Both the position numbers and the translations under genes were made by a program. A stretch of 64,000 nt of DNA from Bacteroides faecalis. Lineage in GTDB: Bacteria > Bacteroidota > Bacteroidia > Bacteroidales > Bacteroidaceae. Each line of letters opens with the position of its first letter. Within the stretch, counting starts at the first letter, position 1. This document shows, in pieces, positions 17,287-26,587 of this stretch. The stretch spans positions 62,001 through 126,000 of the forward strand of contig NZ_BHWB01000011.1 of assembly GCF_003865075.1 (NCBI RefSeq). Direction: 5' to 3'. The notes under the pieces were generated by a model. That model saw only the letters and a program-made list of their open reading frames with translations, did not search any database and was not told where the DNA came from.

Positions 17287-20200
17287 TATTGATCCTTTTT
17301 CTTGCTGAATTTCTCCTGCAATTTCTGCATTAATTCGTAGAAATTAGGAATATAAATAGTGGCGAGTAAAGTATTCATAGCCATACCGAATACAACAGCA
17401 GCCCCCAATGCAATACGACTTTGAGCACCTGCTCCTGTAGCGAAAAGCAATGGCATTACTCCTAATACAAAGGCAAATGAAGTCATTAATATTGGACGCA
17501 ACCGGATATGTCCAGCTTCATATGCAGCCTCACGAATAGAGTTACCTTCGGCACGAAAATCGCGGGCAAATTCAACAATTAATATACCATTTTTTGCTGA
17601 AAGTGCTACAAGCAAGATAATACCAATTTGAGTATAGACGCTAACTGGAGTGCCCATAATCGAACAACCTATCATAGCACCTAGTAAGGCAACAGGTAAT
17701 CCGATGACAGCTGCTATTGGACTTGTCCAACTCTCATATTGAGCGGCTAAAACCAAGAATGCAACAATTAATGCCATTACTAAGACAATTGTTGTGGTAT
17801 TCCCTGCTTGTGTTTCCTGATAAGCAACTGAAGTCCATTCATAACCGAACTCATTACCTAACTGTTCTTTAAATAGAGCCTCCATTTCTTGAATCGCTTG
17901 TCCAGAACTACTTCCAGGAGCTACATTACAAGTCAAAGTAGCAGTAGAATACATATTATACCGGTTAATCTGATCTTGTCCCAATTGTTCCTCTACTTTG
18001 GTAAAAGAAGAAAATGGTACCATCTCTCCTGTCGCGTTGGGCACACTTAATTTCAATACATCATCAATAACTCTTTGTGCTTGGTCACGAGCTTCTATTT
18101 TAACCTGGTAAATATGCCCGAATTCCACAAAGTCATTCACATAAGCTGCTCCCATATAATAACCCAACGTAGAAAAGACTTCATTCAAGGCAATCCCCAT
18201 GAATTGTACTTTATCACGATCTATATTTAGAAAATATTGTGGTACATTTGCTTGATACTGACTGGAAACAGAAGCTAAGGCTGGTTTGGAATGGTAAGAA
18301 GCCAGCAAGGTATTAATACCCTGTTGCATTTCAGTTGGTCCCAGATTCTTCCGGTCTTCCAATTGAAGTTGTAAACCTCCAGATGCACCTAATCCGGGAA
18401 TAGCCGGAGGGACCATAGCAAACACTTCTGCTGCCTGTATCGTCATATATGCTTCACCATTGAAACGATTGACTACCGCTGTTGCAGTGTGATCTTTTCC
18501 CTTTCTTTCACTCCAATTCTTCAATATTACGAAATATGTAGCCGAATTACTTTGTTCTCCACCTCCCATAATAGAAAAACCTGAAATACCAATGTAATTT
18601 TCTACTTCCGGATATGAATTTAATATTGCATTAATCTTATTCCCAACAGCTTGTGTACGTTCCAGACTTGCAGCTGGTGGAAGTTGAACAACAGCAATGA
18701 AATACCCGTCATCTTCATCCGGAATAAAAGTAGATGGCCAACGTATGAAGAGTAAAACAGATATAATGGTCAGAACAGCATATGATAAAAGAGCTATACC
18801 TGGTCGTTCAAGTAACCATTTAACGATTCTATCATATGCACCCTGAGTTTTATCATAAGCTTTATTGAATCCTTTATATATAAAGAAGTTGGAAGGTTTA
18901 CTCTTTTCGAGAAATAAAGCACAGAGAGCCGGGGTTAATGTCAGTGAATTAAAACCACTTAATACAGTGGAAGCAGCAATTGTTAGTGCAAATTGCTTGT
19001 ATAACTGACCAGAGATACCACTAATCAACATTGTTGGAATAAAAACGGCAAGCAACACTAATACTACTCCGACAATAGGTCCGGTAATCTCTCCCATTGC
19101 TCTCGCAACAGCCTCACGTGGTGAATATTGTCCTGTTTCTAACAATCTCGAAGAGTTTTCAACTACCACAATGGCGTCATCTACCACAATGGCAACCGCT
19201 AATATCAATCCAAATAATGTTAGCGTATTAATAGAGAAACCAAATGCAGCCATGACAGCTAGTGTACCAATCAATGAAACAGGAATAGTAATACATGGAA
19301 TAATCACTGCTCTCCAATTCTGTAAAAACAAGAAAATAACAAGTATTACTAATAAAGTTGTTTCCAAAAATGTAACCATTACTTCATCTATAGAAGCATG
19401 GATAACATCTGTTGTGTCCAACGTTACATTATAAGATACGCTTGTTGGAAAATTTTCTGCCAATTCTTCCATTTTAGCCTTTACTCCTTTAGATACGTCC
19501 AATGAATTGGAACCCGGTTGTTGATAAATAGCAATAGCTGCTGTAGGTCTTCCTTTTAGTCGTGATACTACACTGTAAGATGCAGAACCTAAATCAATAC
19601 GAGCTACATCCTTCAATCGAAGTATTGCTCCCTCCTTTTCTCGACGAATAATAATATTGCCGAATTGTTCGGGAGAGCTAAGTCTTCCTTGCACATTCAG
19701 CGTATACTGAAAAGCATTCTTATTATCCTCTCCGATCGGCTGACCAATGTAGCCGGCAGATACTTCAACATTTTGAGATTGAATGGCTTGATAAACCTGT
19801 TCTGGTGAGATGTTCCGGATTCGCATGGCTTCGGGATCAAGCCATATACGCATTGAATAGTCCCCAGCTCCCATTACATTGACAGCTCCAACACCAGGGA
19901 CACGAGATAATTGATCTACCAGATTCAATTTCGCATAATTGGTAAGATATAAACTGTTATAAAGAGAATCTTGAGAAGTCATCGTTAAAAACATAACGAT
20001 ATTTGAGGATTGCTTCTGTACGGTTACCCCTTGGACAACAACAGGTTCGGGCAAAGATGATTGAGCCACACTTACTCGGTTCTGTACTTGTACGGTTGCC
20101 ATATCGATATCTGTACCAACGGCAAACGTAATAGTCAATGAGTAAGCTCCCGAAGAAGAAGAATTGGAAGACATATAAAGCATTCCATCCACTCCATTAA

Positions 20201-20408
20201 CTTGTTGCTCTATCGGAAGCCCCACCGTTTGAGCTACCGTTTCAGCATTTGCTCCGGGATAAACTGCAGATACCTGTACTGTAGGTGGTGTAATGTCTGG
20301 GAACTGTGCCACAGGCAATATATTTAGAGTAACCAGACCAGCTACTACAATGAGCAATGCAAGTACAGTAGCAAAAATCGGTCGGTTTATGAAAAATTTA
20401 GAGAACAT
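17286..20408 (-). CDS. RND multidrug efflux transporter, inner-membrane subunit (AcrB/MexB-like)
   Basis: Proton-driven efflux pump of the HAE1 family. It has 1040 residues, 12 predicted membrane helices and two large periplasmic loops. Helix 4 carries the proton-relay pair in AIVVDDAIVVVEN (about residue 405), and helix 10 has the partner lysine in LSAKNGILIVEF. The start MFSKFFINRPIFATVLALL is the classic RND N-terminus. It is the third gene of an outer-membrane factor / adaptor / pump operon; 126 nt separate it from the adaptor gene. Substrates cannot be told from sequence, but the length and loops fit drug or detergent export rather than heavy-metal export. Confidence 0.95.
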   Translation of the reverse strand: MFSKFFINRPIFATVLALLIVVAGLVTLNILPVAQFPDITPPTVQVSAVYPGANAETVAQTVGLPIEQQVNGVDGMLYMSSNSSSSGAYSLTITFAVGTDIDMATVQVQNRVSVAQSSLPEPVVVQGVTVQKQSSNIVMFLTMTSQDSLYNSLYLTNYAKLNLVDQLSRVPGVGAVNVMGAGDYSMRIWLDPEAMRIRNISPEQVYQAIQSQNVEVSAGYIGQPIGEDNKNAFQYTLNVQGRLSSPEQFGNIIIRREKEGAILRLKDVARIDLGSASYSVVSRLKGRPTAAIAIYQQPGSNSLDVSKGVKAKMEELAENFPTSVSYNVTLDTTDVIHASIDEVMVTFLETTLLVILVIFLFLQNWRAVIIPCITIPVSLIGTLAVMAAFGFSINTLTLFGLILAVAIVVDDAIVVVENSSRLLETGQYSPREAVARAMGEITGPIVGVVLVLLAVFIPTMLISGISGQLYKQFALTIAASTVLSGFNSLTLTPALCALFLEKSKPSNFFIYKGFNKAYDKTQGAYDRIVKWLLERPGIALLSYAVLTIISVLLFIRWPSTFIPDEDDGYFIAVVQLPPAASLERTQAVGNKINAILNSYPEVENYIGISGFSIMGGGEQSNSATYFVILKNWSERKGKDHTATAVVNRFNGEAYMTIQAAEVFAMVPPAIPGLGASGGLQLQLEDRKNLGPTEMQQGINTLLASYHSKPALASVSSQYQANVPQYFLNIDRDKVQFMGIALNEVFSTLGYYMGAAYVNDFVEFGHIYQVKIEARDQAQRVIDDVLKLSVPNATGEMVPFSSFTKVEEQLGQDQINRYNMYSTATLTCNVAPGSSSGQAIQEMEALFKEQLGNEFGYEWTSVAYQETQAGNTTTIVLVMALIVAFLVLAAQYESWTSPIAAVIGLPVALLGAMIGCSIMGTPVSVYTQIGIILLVALSAKNGILIVEFARDFRAEGNSIREAAYEAGHIRLRPILMTSFAFVLGVMPLLFATGAGAQSRIALGAAVVFGMAMNTLLATIYIPNFYELMQKLQEKFSKKKDQ

Positions 20409-20534
20409 ATTATTATGAGTTTACGAAGCCTTTTTACAGCCCTTTCATGAAAAGGGGAAGTTTTAAGTCACTTCTGTTAATATATAATTCATTAATAACC
20501 CTTGAAGGAATAATTATGATTAACAAGGCTATCC

Positions 20535-21668
20535 TTATTTCCCTTTTTCTGGGAGCGAATTGGAAATTGCCTTTATCTTCATGCCATCCCTAACCTTCAT
20601 CAGAGCTTCAGTAACATAACGTTCCTGAGGTGAGAAACCTCCCAAAACTTGCCGTAGCGTATCATTAATTAATTGTCCAACCTCAATATGTCGATAATGT
20701 ACAATATTCGAATCATTAACAGCATATAAGAACTTGCCTAACTGATCGGTACCAATCGAAGCTTCATTTACTAAAATCGCGTTTTTAGCTTCTTTATAAG
20801 GCAGGGTTATACTGACATATAATCCACTTTTCAGTACTCCCTGAGGATTGTCAAAATTGGCACGAACTATTAATGTTCCTGTATTCAAATCCACATTCGG
20901 AGATAAATAATCCAGAGTAGCCGGATAAGATTCTGTACCTTCTTTCCCCAACTGAACTATTATTTTCTGTGGAAGATTTCGTTCCGATGACTGATTATTC
21001 ATTGATATATCCAACCATTGATTGTCGGCAACATTAAAATAGGCGTACATCTGATTATCTTTATAGATAGTAGCTAAAGTGACAGGTTGTAATGCGCCTC
21101 CTACGTAGCTTCCTACGTCTACGCTCGCTTTACTAATTGTTCCGTTAAACGGAGCATGAACATAGCAATATCCTAAATTTGTACGAGCAGTGCTCAAGGC
21201 AGCTTCTGCATTATTTACTGCTGCAACTCCCTCTGCTACAGATGATTCTGCTTGAAGAACTTGTATTTGACTCACTGCGTCACTTTTGACTGCTTCTTTC
21301 ATACGGCTATAATTATTACGGGCATATTCCAATTGAGCCTGAGCTGTATTAAGTTCAGCTTCTGCCTGAGCCACTTTATCTTTATACAATGTTGGTTCTA
21401 TGACAAATAATAACTGTCCTTGTTTCACCCTTCCTCCCGGAGAATATGAAATAGATTGTAACGTACCATTTACTCTGGCTACAAGGTTTACTGTTTTTTC
21501 CGTTGTTAAATAACCAGGATAATTTTTTGTCAAAGTAATATCCTTCACGATTGGTTTCGCTACACTGACAGCCGGAGTTGGCATCCCTCCCATTGATCCT
21601 ACACTCTTTTTCTCCTTACAACCGATCAATATCGGCAATATAAGAAAGATATACATTAGTTTTTTCAT
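20535..21668 (-). CDS. RND efflux periplasmic adaptor (membrane-fusion lipoprotein)
   Basis: Links the inner-membrane pump to the outer-membrane channel. The N-terminus is a lipoprotein signal with the lipobox ending at Cys17 (LILPILIGC), so it is probably anchored in the inner membrane. It then shows a lipoyl/barrel-sandwich half (LVARVNGTLQSISYSPGGRV), a helical hairpin rich in Ala and Glu (about 95-165), the second lipoyl half (GYCYVHAPFNGTISKASVDV), and beta-barrel domains. At 377 residues it is normal for AcrA/MexA relatives. It is the middle gene of the operon, 35 nt after the outer-membrane factor. Confidence 0.94.
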   Translation of the reverse strand: MKKLMYIFLILPILIGCKEKKSVGSMGGMPTPAVSVAKPIVKDITLTKNYPGYLTTEKTVNLVARVNGTLQSISYSPGGRVKQGQLLFVIEPTLYKDKVAQAEAELNTAQAQLEYARNNYSRMKEAVKSDAVSQIQVLQAESSVAEGVAAVNNAEAALSTARTNLGYCYVHAPFNGTISKASVDVGSYVGGALQPVTLATIYKDNQMYAYFNVADNQWLDISMNNQSSERNLPQKIIVQLGKEGTESYPATLDYLSPNVDLNTGTLIVRANFDNPQGVLKSGLYVSITLPYKEAKNAILVNEASIGTDQLGKFLYAVNDSNIVHYRHIEVGQLINDTLRQVLGGFSPQERYVTEALMKVRDGMKIKAISNSLPEKGK

Positions 21669-21703
21669 ATCTGTTAGGTTATATTTTATTTATAAAGATT
21701 CTT

Positions 21704-23101
21704 TTATTCTCTCCAACCACCTCCTAAGGCTTTATAAAGTGCTATCAATTGTAGCAATGAACTTCCCTGAGCTTGAACCAACTGATTCTCGTATGATAAT
21801 AAAGAACGTTGTGCATCAAGCACATTCTGAAAAGGAGAAAGTCCCTGTTTATAAAGATCTAATGATAATTTTAATGTTTCAATACCTTGATTTCGTACTT
21901 CTCGTAATGCTACAATCTGTTTGATAGAGCTTTTATAAGAATTCATGGCATTATCCGCTTCCTGTACTGCTGTCAATACTGTTTGGTTGAACTGGTTAAT
22001 TGACTCGTCCAATTGTGCTTTCGCTAATCTGGTAGCATTTACTAATTGTCCTCCGCTAAAGATTGTCCAACTTAATGCCGGAGCAATTTCGTAAGTCATG
22101 CTTTTACTTTTCATTAAATCAGTTAAATCACGTGCAGCATAGCCAAATGAGCCTTTTAAAAAAACCTTTGGTAACCAATCAGATTTGGAGGCTCCCAATA
22201 ATGCTGCTTGTGCATTTACAGTTCGTTCTGCACTTCTTACATCAGGTCTTCGCATTAATAAATCTATAGGCATACCTATTCCTATCGGTTCCATATAGTC
22301 GGGTAATTTGCCTACAGGTTCCAAGATTGGACGGACATCCTGAGGATACATACCCAGCAAGACTGCTAATGATGTAATATATTGATTAATTCCTGCTTCC
22401 AATTGTGGAATTGAAGCTTTGGTACTATACAAAACAGACTTTGCTTGTGCTACATCCAATTTTGCTACAAGTCCGGTATTAAATCGCACTTCCGTTATTT
22501 TTAGAACTTCTTCTTGGGAAGCACTGTTCTTTTTAACTACCTCAAGTTCCTGTTGCAATTCGCGTAAATTAATATAAGAAGAAGCAACTTCGGCTGCTAA
22601 AGAAATCATAACTCCTGTATACTCTTCCTTGCTAGCAGCAAAATTTTCTTTTTGCGCTTTTACACGTTTACGGATACTACCAAAAACATCGACTTCCCAA
22701 CTCATACTGAGAGAAGCATCATAATAATGATCTGTCGATTGAGGTAAAGTAGAGGTGTTTCCACTAGTTTCCTGTCTTGTCCATCCGGCATTTAGAGCAA
22801 TAGAAGGAAAAAAATTTCCACGTTCCATCCAAAGATTAGCACGTGCAGCAGCAATACGGTCAATTGCCATAGCTACGGAATAATTACGATCTACCGCCAC
22901 TGCAATAAGGGAATCAAGTTTTGTGTCTTGAAAAGATTTCCACCAATGATCATCTACAGGGAGTATTTGTTGAAATACCTCTCCACTTTCTTCCCATTCG
23001 TTGGGAAGAGGGGCATTCAAATAGCGATTTGCAGTTTGTGCAAAAGCTGTTACAGTTGAGAGAAACAAAAGGAGTGATATGCTCCACACTCGTTTATTCA
23101 T
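21704..23101 (-). CDS. Outer-membrane efflux channel (TolC/OprM-like)
   Basis: Outer-membrane exit duct of the tripartite pump. The signal peptide MNKRVWSISLLLFLSTVTAFA is cut before QTAN. There is no lipobox cysteine, unlike many NodT/OprM proteins. Two repeated OEP domains follow, each with long amphipathic helices; the pairing is visible in RNYSVAMAIDRIAAARANLW and later RPDVRSAERTVNAQAALLGA. It has 465 residues. It is the first gene of the operon and lies after the terminator of the zinc-ribbon gene, so a promoter must be in the 80-nt gap, though none is obvious. No local regulator such as TetR or AraC is adjacent. Confidence 0.93.
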   Translation of the reverse strand: MNKRVWSISLLLFLSTVTAFAQTANRYLNAPLPNEWEESGEVFQQILPVDDHWWKSFQDTKLDSLIAVAVDRNYSVAMAIDRIAAARANLWMERGNFFPSIALNAGWTRQETSGNTSTLPQSTDHYYDASLSMSWEVDVFGSIRKRVKAQKENFAASKEEYTGVMISLAAEVASSYINLRELQQELEVVKKNSASQEEVLKITEVRFNTGLVAKLDVAQAKSVLYSTKASIPQLEAGINQYITSLAVLLGMYPQDVRPILEPVGKLPDYMEPIGIGMPIDLLMRRPDVRSAERTVNAQAALLGASKSDWLPKVFLKGSFGYAARDLTDLMKSKSMTYEIAPALSWTIFSGGQLVNATRLAKAQLDESINQFNQTVLTAVQEADNAMNSYKSSIKQIVALREVRNQGIETLKLSLDLYKQGLSPFQNVLDAQRSLLSYENQLVQAQGSSLLQLIALYKALGGGWRE

Positions 23102-23183
23102 ATTCAGTTCAGGTTTTTATGAAATGAAATGATAACAATTGTCGGTTTGCTTTGTTTATTTCGGAAATGTTAAGAAAAGGATA

Positions 23184-23212
23184 CAAAAAAAGCCTCGCAG
23201 GTTGCGAGGCTT
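23184..23212 (-). terminator. Terminator after the zinc-ribbon gene
   Basis: On the minus strand AGCCTCGCA and TGCGAGGCT form a perfect 9-bp stem with a 3-nt loop, followed by seven T. Confidence 0.9.
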
Positions 23213-23238
23213 TGAAAAATTTCATCAAATACGGTACT

Positions 23239-24072
23239 TTACTCAGCTGATTTCCTTCTGATAGCTCTCTTGGTTGTAGTAACCGGAGCTTCTTCAGCTG
23301 CCTTATGCTCAGCTTGTACTCCTGCCAATTCCGGATCAATCATAATACGTCCACAATACTCACAAACGATTACTTTCTTGCGAGAACGGATATCCAACTG
23401 TCTCTGAGGCGGAATCTTATTAAAACACCCCCCACAAGCGTCACGCTGTACATATACAATACCTAATCCATTACGAGAGTTCTTACGGATACGTTTGAAT
23501 GACTGTAATAGACGTGGTTCGATCTTAGTTTCCAAATCTTTAGCTTTATCTCTCAGTTTTTCTTCTTCTTGTTTTGTTTCAGAAATGATTTCATCAAGTT
23601 CACCTTTTTTCTCTTCAAGATCCTTTTGTCTTTCTTCAAGAATATGTTCGTTCTTCGCAACTTCTGCTTCCTTTTCTTCTCTTTCAGCAGTGAATTCCTT
23701 GATTCTCTTCTCACAGAGTTCTATTTCCAAAGTTTGGAATTCAATTTCTTTTGTTAGAAAGTCATATTCACGATTGTTGCGGACATTGTCTTGTTGTGAT
23801 TTATATTTTTCTACTGAAGCTTTTGCTGTTTCAATCTCCACTCTTTTGCCTGCAATTGCACTTTTCAGTTCATCTACCTCTGCTTTGATTTTCTCAATAC
23901 GAGTACTCAAACCTTCAATTTCATCTTCCAAGTCTTGCACTTCCAACGGAAGCTCACCTCTCAAAGTTTTGATTTCATCAATTTTAGATAACATTGTTTG
24001 AAGTTGGAACAGAGTTTTAAGTTTCTGCTCTACTGTCAATTCACTTGGTTCTTTTTTTGCTTCTCTAGCCAT
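23239..24072 (-). CDS. Coiled-coil protein with C4 zinc ribbon (DUF164/zf-RING_7 type)
   Basis: A 277-residue cytoplasmic protein. Residues 25-180 are a long antiparallel coiled coil, highly charged with heptad leucines. A four-cysteine zinc ribbon follows (CGGC, then CEYC 20 residues later). The tail is Ala/Glu-rich with a basic end. This is the architecture of the widespread YbaR-like/CT398 zinc-ribbon family, thought to act in nucleic-acid or export-related complexes, but without a settled function. It starts 4 nt after the Nif3 gene stop, so the two form an operon. An unusual overlapping antisense frame exists but is only a shadow of the coiled coil. Confidence 0.85.
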   Translation of the reverse strand: MAREAKKEPSELTVEQKLKTLFQLQTMLSKIDEIKTLRGELPLEVQDLEDEIEGLSTRIEKIKAEVDELKSAIAGKRVEIETAKASVEKYKSQQDNVRNNREYDFLTKEIEFQTLEIELCEKRIKEFTAEREEKEAEVAKNEHILEERQKDLEEKKGELDEIISETKQEEEKLRDKAKDLETKIEPRLLQSFKRIRKNSRNGLGIVYVQRDACGGCFNKIPPQRQLDIRSRKKVIVCEYCGRIMIDPELAGVQAEHKAAEEAPVTTTKRAIRRKSAE

Positions 24073-24076
24073 TTTA

Positions 24077-25171
24077 CTATAAATATTTTATGGGATTCGT
24101 ATTTACTTTACTCAATTGGAGTGCAAAATTAGGAAATAAATCCCGGATTATGGAATAAAAAATTTCTTTTGTATATTGTTCGCTCTCATAATGACCTATT
24201 TCTGCCATAAGAATGTTTCCCTCGTGACCAAAATAGTCATGATATTTAATTTCGCCTGTGATAAATACATCAGCACCTGAATGAATAGCTTGAGACAATA
24301 AAAATGCTCCCGCTCCTCCACACAGTGCAACCTTCCGTACTTCTCTACCTGTCAGCTTATTATGACGAAGACAACCTACTTCAAATGTTTTCTTGATACG
24401 TTTTAAAAAATCAAGTTCTGTTTCAGCCCGTTCCAACTCACCTACAACTCCGGCCCCAGCTTGCTTCCAATCATTCTGTAGTGGATACAAATCAAAAACT
24501 GGTTCCTCATATGGATGAGCCATCAATAAAGCCTTTATTGCTTCTGCCTTCTTAAATGAAGGCAAGATTGTTTCTATTCGCACTTCTCCTTCCCTATGCA
24601 ACTCTCCAATAGTGCCACAGAAAGGATGCGTTCCTTCTTTTGCACGAAATGTACCTTCTCCATTCAGATTGTAACTACATGAATCATAGTTACCTACATT
24701 TCCACAACCTACGGAAAACAATGCTTGTCTGACAACATCAGCTTGTGCGAAAGGCACGAAAGTTACCAACTTCATCAGACAGTTTTCTCTAGGCTCAAGA
24801 ATACGTATGTTCTTCAAGCCAATTTTCTCAGCTATTTTAAAGTTTACTCCGCCTTGGGCATTATCAAGATTAGTGTGTGCCGAATAGATAACGATATCGT
24901 TCTTTATCGCTTTCAAAATACAACGTTCAACATAATCCTTCCCAGTTATGGATTTATATCCTTTAAAAATAAGCGGATGATGCGAAATCACAAGATTATA
25001 TCCTAACGCAATCGCTTCATCTAACACAGCTTCAGTAACGTCAAGACACAACAAAGCCCCTGCAGCTTCCGCATCTGTCAATCCTATTTGCAAGCCGGCA
25101 TTATCGAATCCATCTTGCAATGGCAGAGGCGCGAATTGTTCAAGGGCGCATACTATTTCTTTAATTTTCAT
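24077..25171 (-). CDS. Nif3-like dinuclear metal-centre protein
   Basis: A 364-residue member of the NIF3/YbgI (DUF34) family, with an inserted PII-like middle domain as in the longer bacterial forms. Metal ligands are visible in ISHHPLIFKG, in the IYSAHTNLDN segment and in the C-terminal IGHYESE. The protein forms hexamers with two metals per subunit. Database names such as GTP cyclohydrolase type 2 are not firmly supported, so the biochemical role is open. The ATG at 25171 was chosen because the upstream in-frame ATG at 25195 overlaps a TATATTTG -7 element (25193-25200). It is co-transcribed with the zinc-ribbon gene. Confidence 0.9.
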   Translation of the reverse strand: MKIKEIVCALEQFAPLPLQDGFDNAGLQIGLTDAEAAGALLCLDVTEAVLDEAIALGYNLVISHHPLIFKGYKSITGKDYVERCILKAIKNDIVIYSAHTNLDNAQGGVNFKIAEKIGLKNIRILEPRENCLMKLVTFVPFAQADVVRQALFSVGCGNVGNYDSCSYNLNGEGTFRAKEGTHPFCGTIGELHREGEVRIETILPSFKKAEAIKALLMAHPYEEPVFDLYPLQNDWKQAGAGVVGELERAETELDFLKRIKKTFEVGCLRHNKLTGREVRKVALCGGAGAFLLSQAIHSGADVFITGEIKYHDYFGHEGNILMAEIGHYESEQYTKEIFYSIIRDLFPNFALQLSKVNTNPIKYL

Positions 25172-25192
25172 TACTTGTAGAAAATTTGGATG

Positions 25193-25200
25193 CAAATATA
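25193..25200 (-). promoter_or_regulatory. -7 element (TATATTTG) for the Nif3/zinc-ribbon operon
   Basis: Exact TAnnTTTG match on the minus strand, 22 nt before the Nif3 ATG. Confidence 0.6.
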
Positions 25201-25277
25201 GGGAAAAAAGAAGAAAGAATGCTTTTTGTTATCGATTTTTTAGTAAATTCGTCGCATATCTTTAATAATTGAACACA

Positions 25278-25694
25278 ATGAAAACAATTCTAGCTTTCTC
25301 TTTCATGATCTTTTTGATTGTTTCCTGCCAGTTAAAGCAAAAAGAAAGTCTTAACGAGGGTATTATTGAAAATACCAACAACGCAGAAACTGCTTTAGAC
25401 GATACTATAAAAGTGACAGCTATCTTTTGGATTGATAAAGCGGAATATAAATATGCCAAAGAATATGCTTTTCGCACAGTCAAAGCAAAAGTGTCTATTC
25501 ACGAAGACGGTAAAGTTGATCTCTTGGAATTTGTTAAAGAGCAAACACCAGGTGTAAATAAGTACGTACGTCATTATCTTGCTAAATTCAAGGTACCCCA
25601 AATAATGTTTGAAGGTGGTTATATAAAAACTGGAGAGCAAATAGTTCAACTTCGTTGTCTATGGGGAGATAGACAAAAAAAGATAATGCAGTAG
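25278..25694 (+). CDS. Small lipoprotein, family uncertain
   Basis: A 138-residue exported protein. The lipoprotein signal ends in FLIVSC (Cys at about 17), so it is probably membrane-anchored. The mature part begins with a polar linker. It then holds a compact domain with EYAFRTVKAKVSIHEDGKV and KYVRHYLAKFKVP, similar in layout to small Bacteroides DUF lipoproteins (possibly DUF4891, not certain). A TonB-C-like feature is suggested by the phrase about a conserved strand after a KFKVP turn, but this is weak. The ATG at 25278 was preferred to an in-frame TTG nine bases upstream. It is convergent with the VOC gene, with only 4 nt between the stops. Confidence 0.75.
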   Translation: MKTILAFSFMIFLIVSCQLKQKESLNEGIIENTNNAETALDDTIKVTAIFWIDKAEYKYAKEYAFRTVKAKVSIHEDGKVDLLEFVKEQTPGVNKYVRHYLAKFKVPQIMFEGGYIKTGEQIVQLRCLWGDRQKKIMQ

Positions 25695-25698
25695 TATA

Positions 25699-26082
25699 CT
25701 AAATGGTAATTTCCACTAAGTTATTGTCCGGATCAAGAATACTTCCTTCAAAAAAGCCATCCCCTGTAGTACGGGGTTCGCTTGCAATGGTATATCCATC
25801 TTTACGGAAGCGTTCTATAAATTCTATAACAGCTTCTTTACTACCTACAGAAAAAGAAAAATGTGCCAACCCAATATGTAATATGCTATCCGGCTCAGTA
25901 ATATTTATCTTCCGCATTATTTCTAATGCGGCACCTTCTTCTTCAAAGCGCATAAAATAGGATTCAAAACCTTTTTGAGGATTTGTATATTTTTCGTTTG
26001 TACAACCATCGAAATATTTAGTATAGAATTCACGAAGCTCTTCTAATTGATTAGTCCATAGAGCGATATGATTAATTTTCAT
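25699..26082 (-). CDS. VOC-family (glyoxalase/dioxygenase fold) protein
   Basis: A 127-residue single-chain vicinal-oxygen-chelate protein with two beta-alpha-beta-beta-beta units: MKINHIALWTNQLEELREFY at the start and HIGLAHFSFSVGSKEAVIEF in the second half. Candidate metal ligands are His5, the His in GLAHFSF and the Glu in NLVEITI. The order resembles glyoxalase I-like or fosfomycin/bleomycin-resistance-like enzymes, but the substrate cannot be assigned. It is probably cytoplasmic. It has its own promoter (TATCTTTG at 26112-26119, minus strand) and a possible Crp/Fnr-type palindrome just upstream. Confidence 0.85.
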   Translation of the reverse strand: MKINHIALWTNQLEELREFYTKYFDGCTNEKYTNPQKGFESYFMRFEEEGAALEIMRKINITEPDSILHIGLAHFSFSVGSKEAVIEFIERFRKDGYTIASEPRTTGDGFFEGSILDPDNNLVEITI

Positions 26083-26111
26083 AGCTTTATTATATTACAA
26101 TTTATTTTTTG

Positions 26112-26155
26112 CAAAGATAAAAAAAGAGACTAAGAATGACATTGATGTATGTCAA
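26112..26155 (-). promoter_or_regulatory. Promoter of the VOC gene with a Crp/Fnr-like palindrome
   Basis: TATCTTTG on the minus strand at 26112-26119. Just upstream is TGACAT-N6-ATGTCA (26137-26154), within which TTGAT-N4-GTCAA (26142-26155) differs by one base from the Fnr-type consensus TTGAT-N4-ATCAA. Confidence 0.4.
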
Positions 26156-26220
26156 AATCGTTACAGCAAAGCAATTATTAGAAGAATTCATGCGAATATT
26201 ATTTGATTTCTTTCTCCTAA

Positions 26221-26339
26221 GATAAAATATCGATTTCTCTATCAACCTATCACCGACCTTCGGGAACTCCTTGTTGATCGTACTTTCGAGTGGTGATAGG
26301 TTGTTATTTTATCTATCACCTCATCTATCACCTATCACC
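26221..26339. repeat. Inverted repeat with TATCACC copies
   Basis: AACCTATCACC (26244-26254) is the exact reverse complement of GGTGATAGGTT (26292-26302). Flanking GATAAAATA (26221) and TATTTTATC extend the symmetry. Three further TATCACC copies follow directly at 26314, 26326 and 26333. Confidence 0.6.
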
Positions 26340-26500
26340 TTTGCCGGTTCCTGCTTGTATCCTCTTCGTTTTATGGATGACGGATAACTTTTAGCTCCTT
26401 ATTAATAGTAAACATCCATTTCATTAATAACAAACTTTCTATTCTATAAGACCTAACTTCTTTTCCGCTGATAGAGAAATTATTCTTTACTAGGAATAAA

Positions 26501-26587
26501 TTATAAACAGAAGTTGCATTTGTATAAATGGAACTTTCGTTTATATAAACAGAACTTGCATTTATATAAATGCAAGTTCTGTTTATA
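26501..26587. repeat. Four 21-bp tandem repeats ending in a 44-bp palindrome
   Basis: Units lie at 26501-26521, 26522-26542, 26543-26563 and 26564-26584. They share the pattern ATAAA then AA and TTT at fixed positions. The last two form a perfect palindrome from 26544 to 26587 (arms of 22 bp, no spacer; each arm includes ACAGAACTTGCATTTAT). Read on the minus strand the units encode the heptads IYINASS, VYINESS and IYTNATS. Confidence 0.75.

Noticed and set aside
23495..24001. 168-codon plus-strand frame
   Set aside because: It is the antisense of the zinc-ribbon coiled coil, which produces long Ser/Phe/Leu-rich frames by composition.
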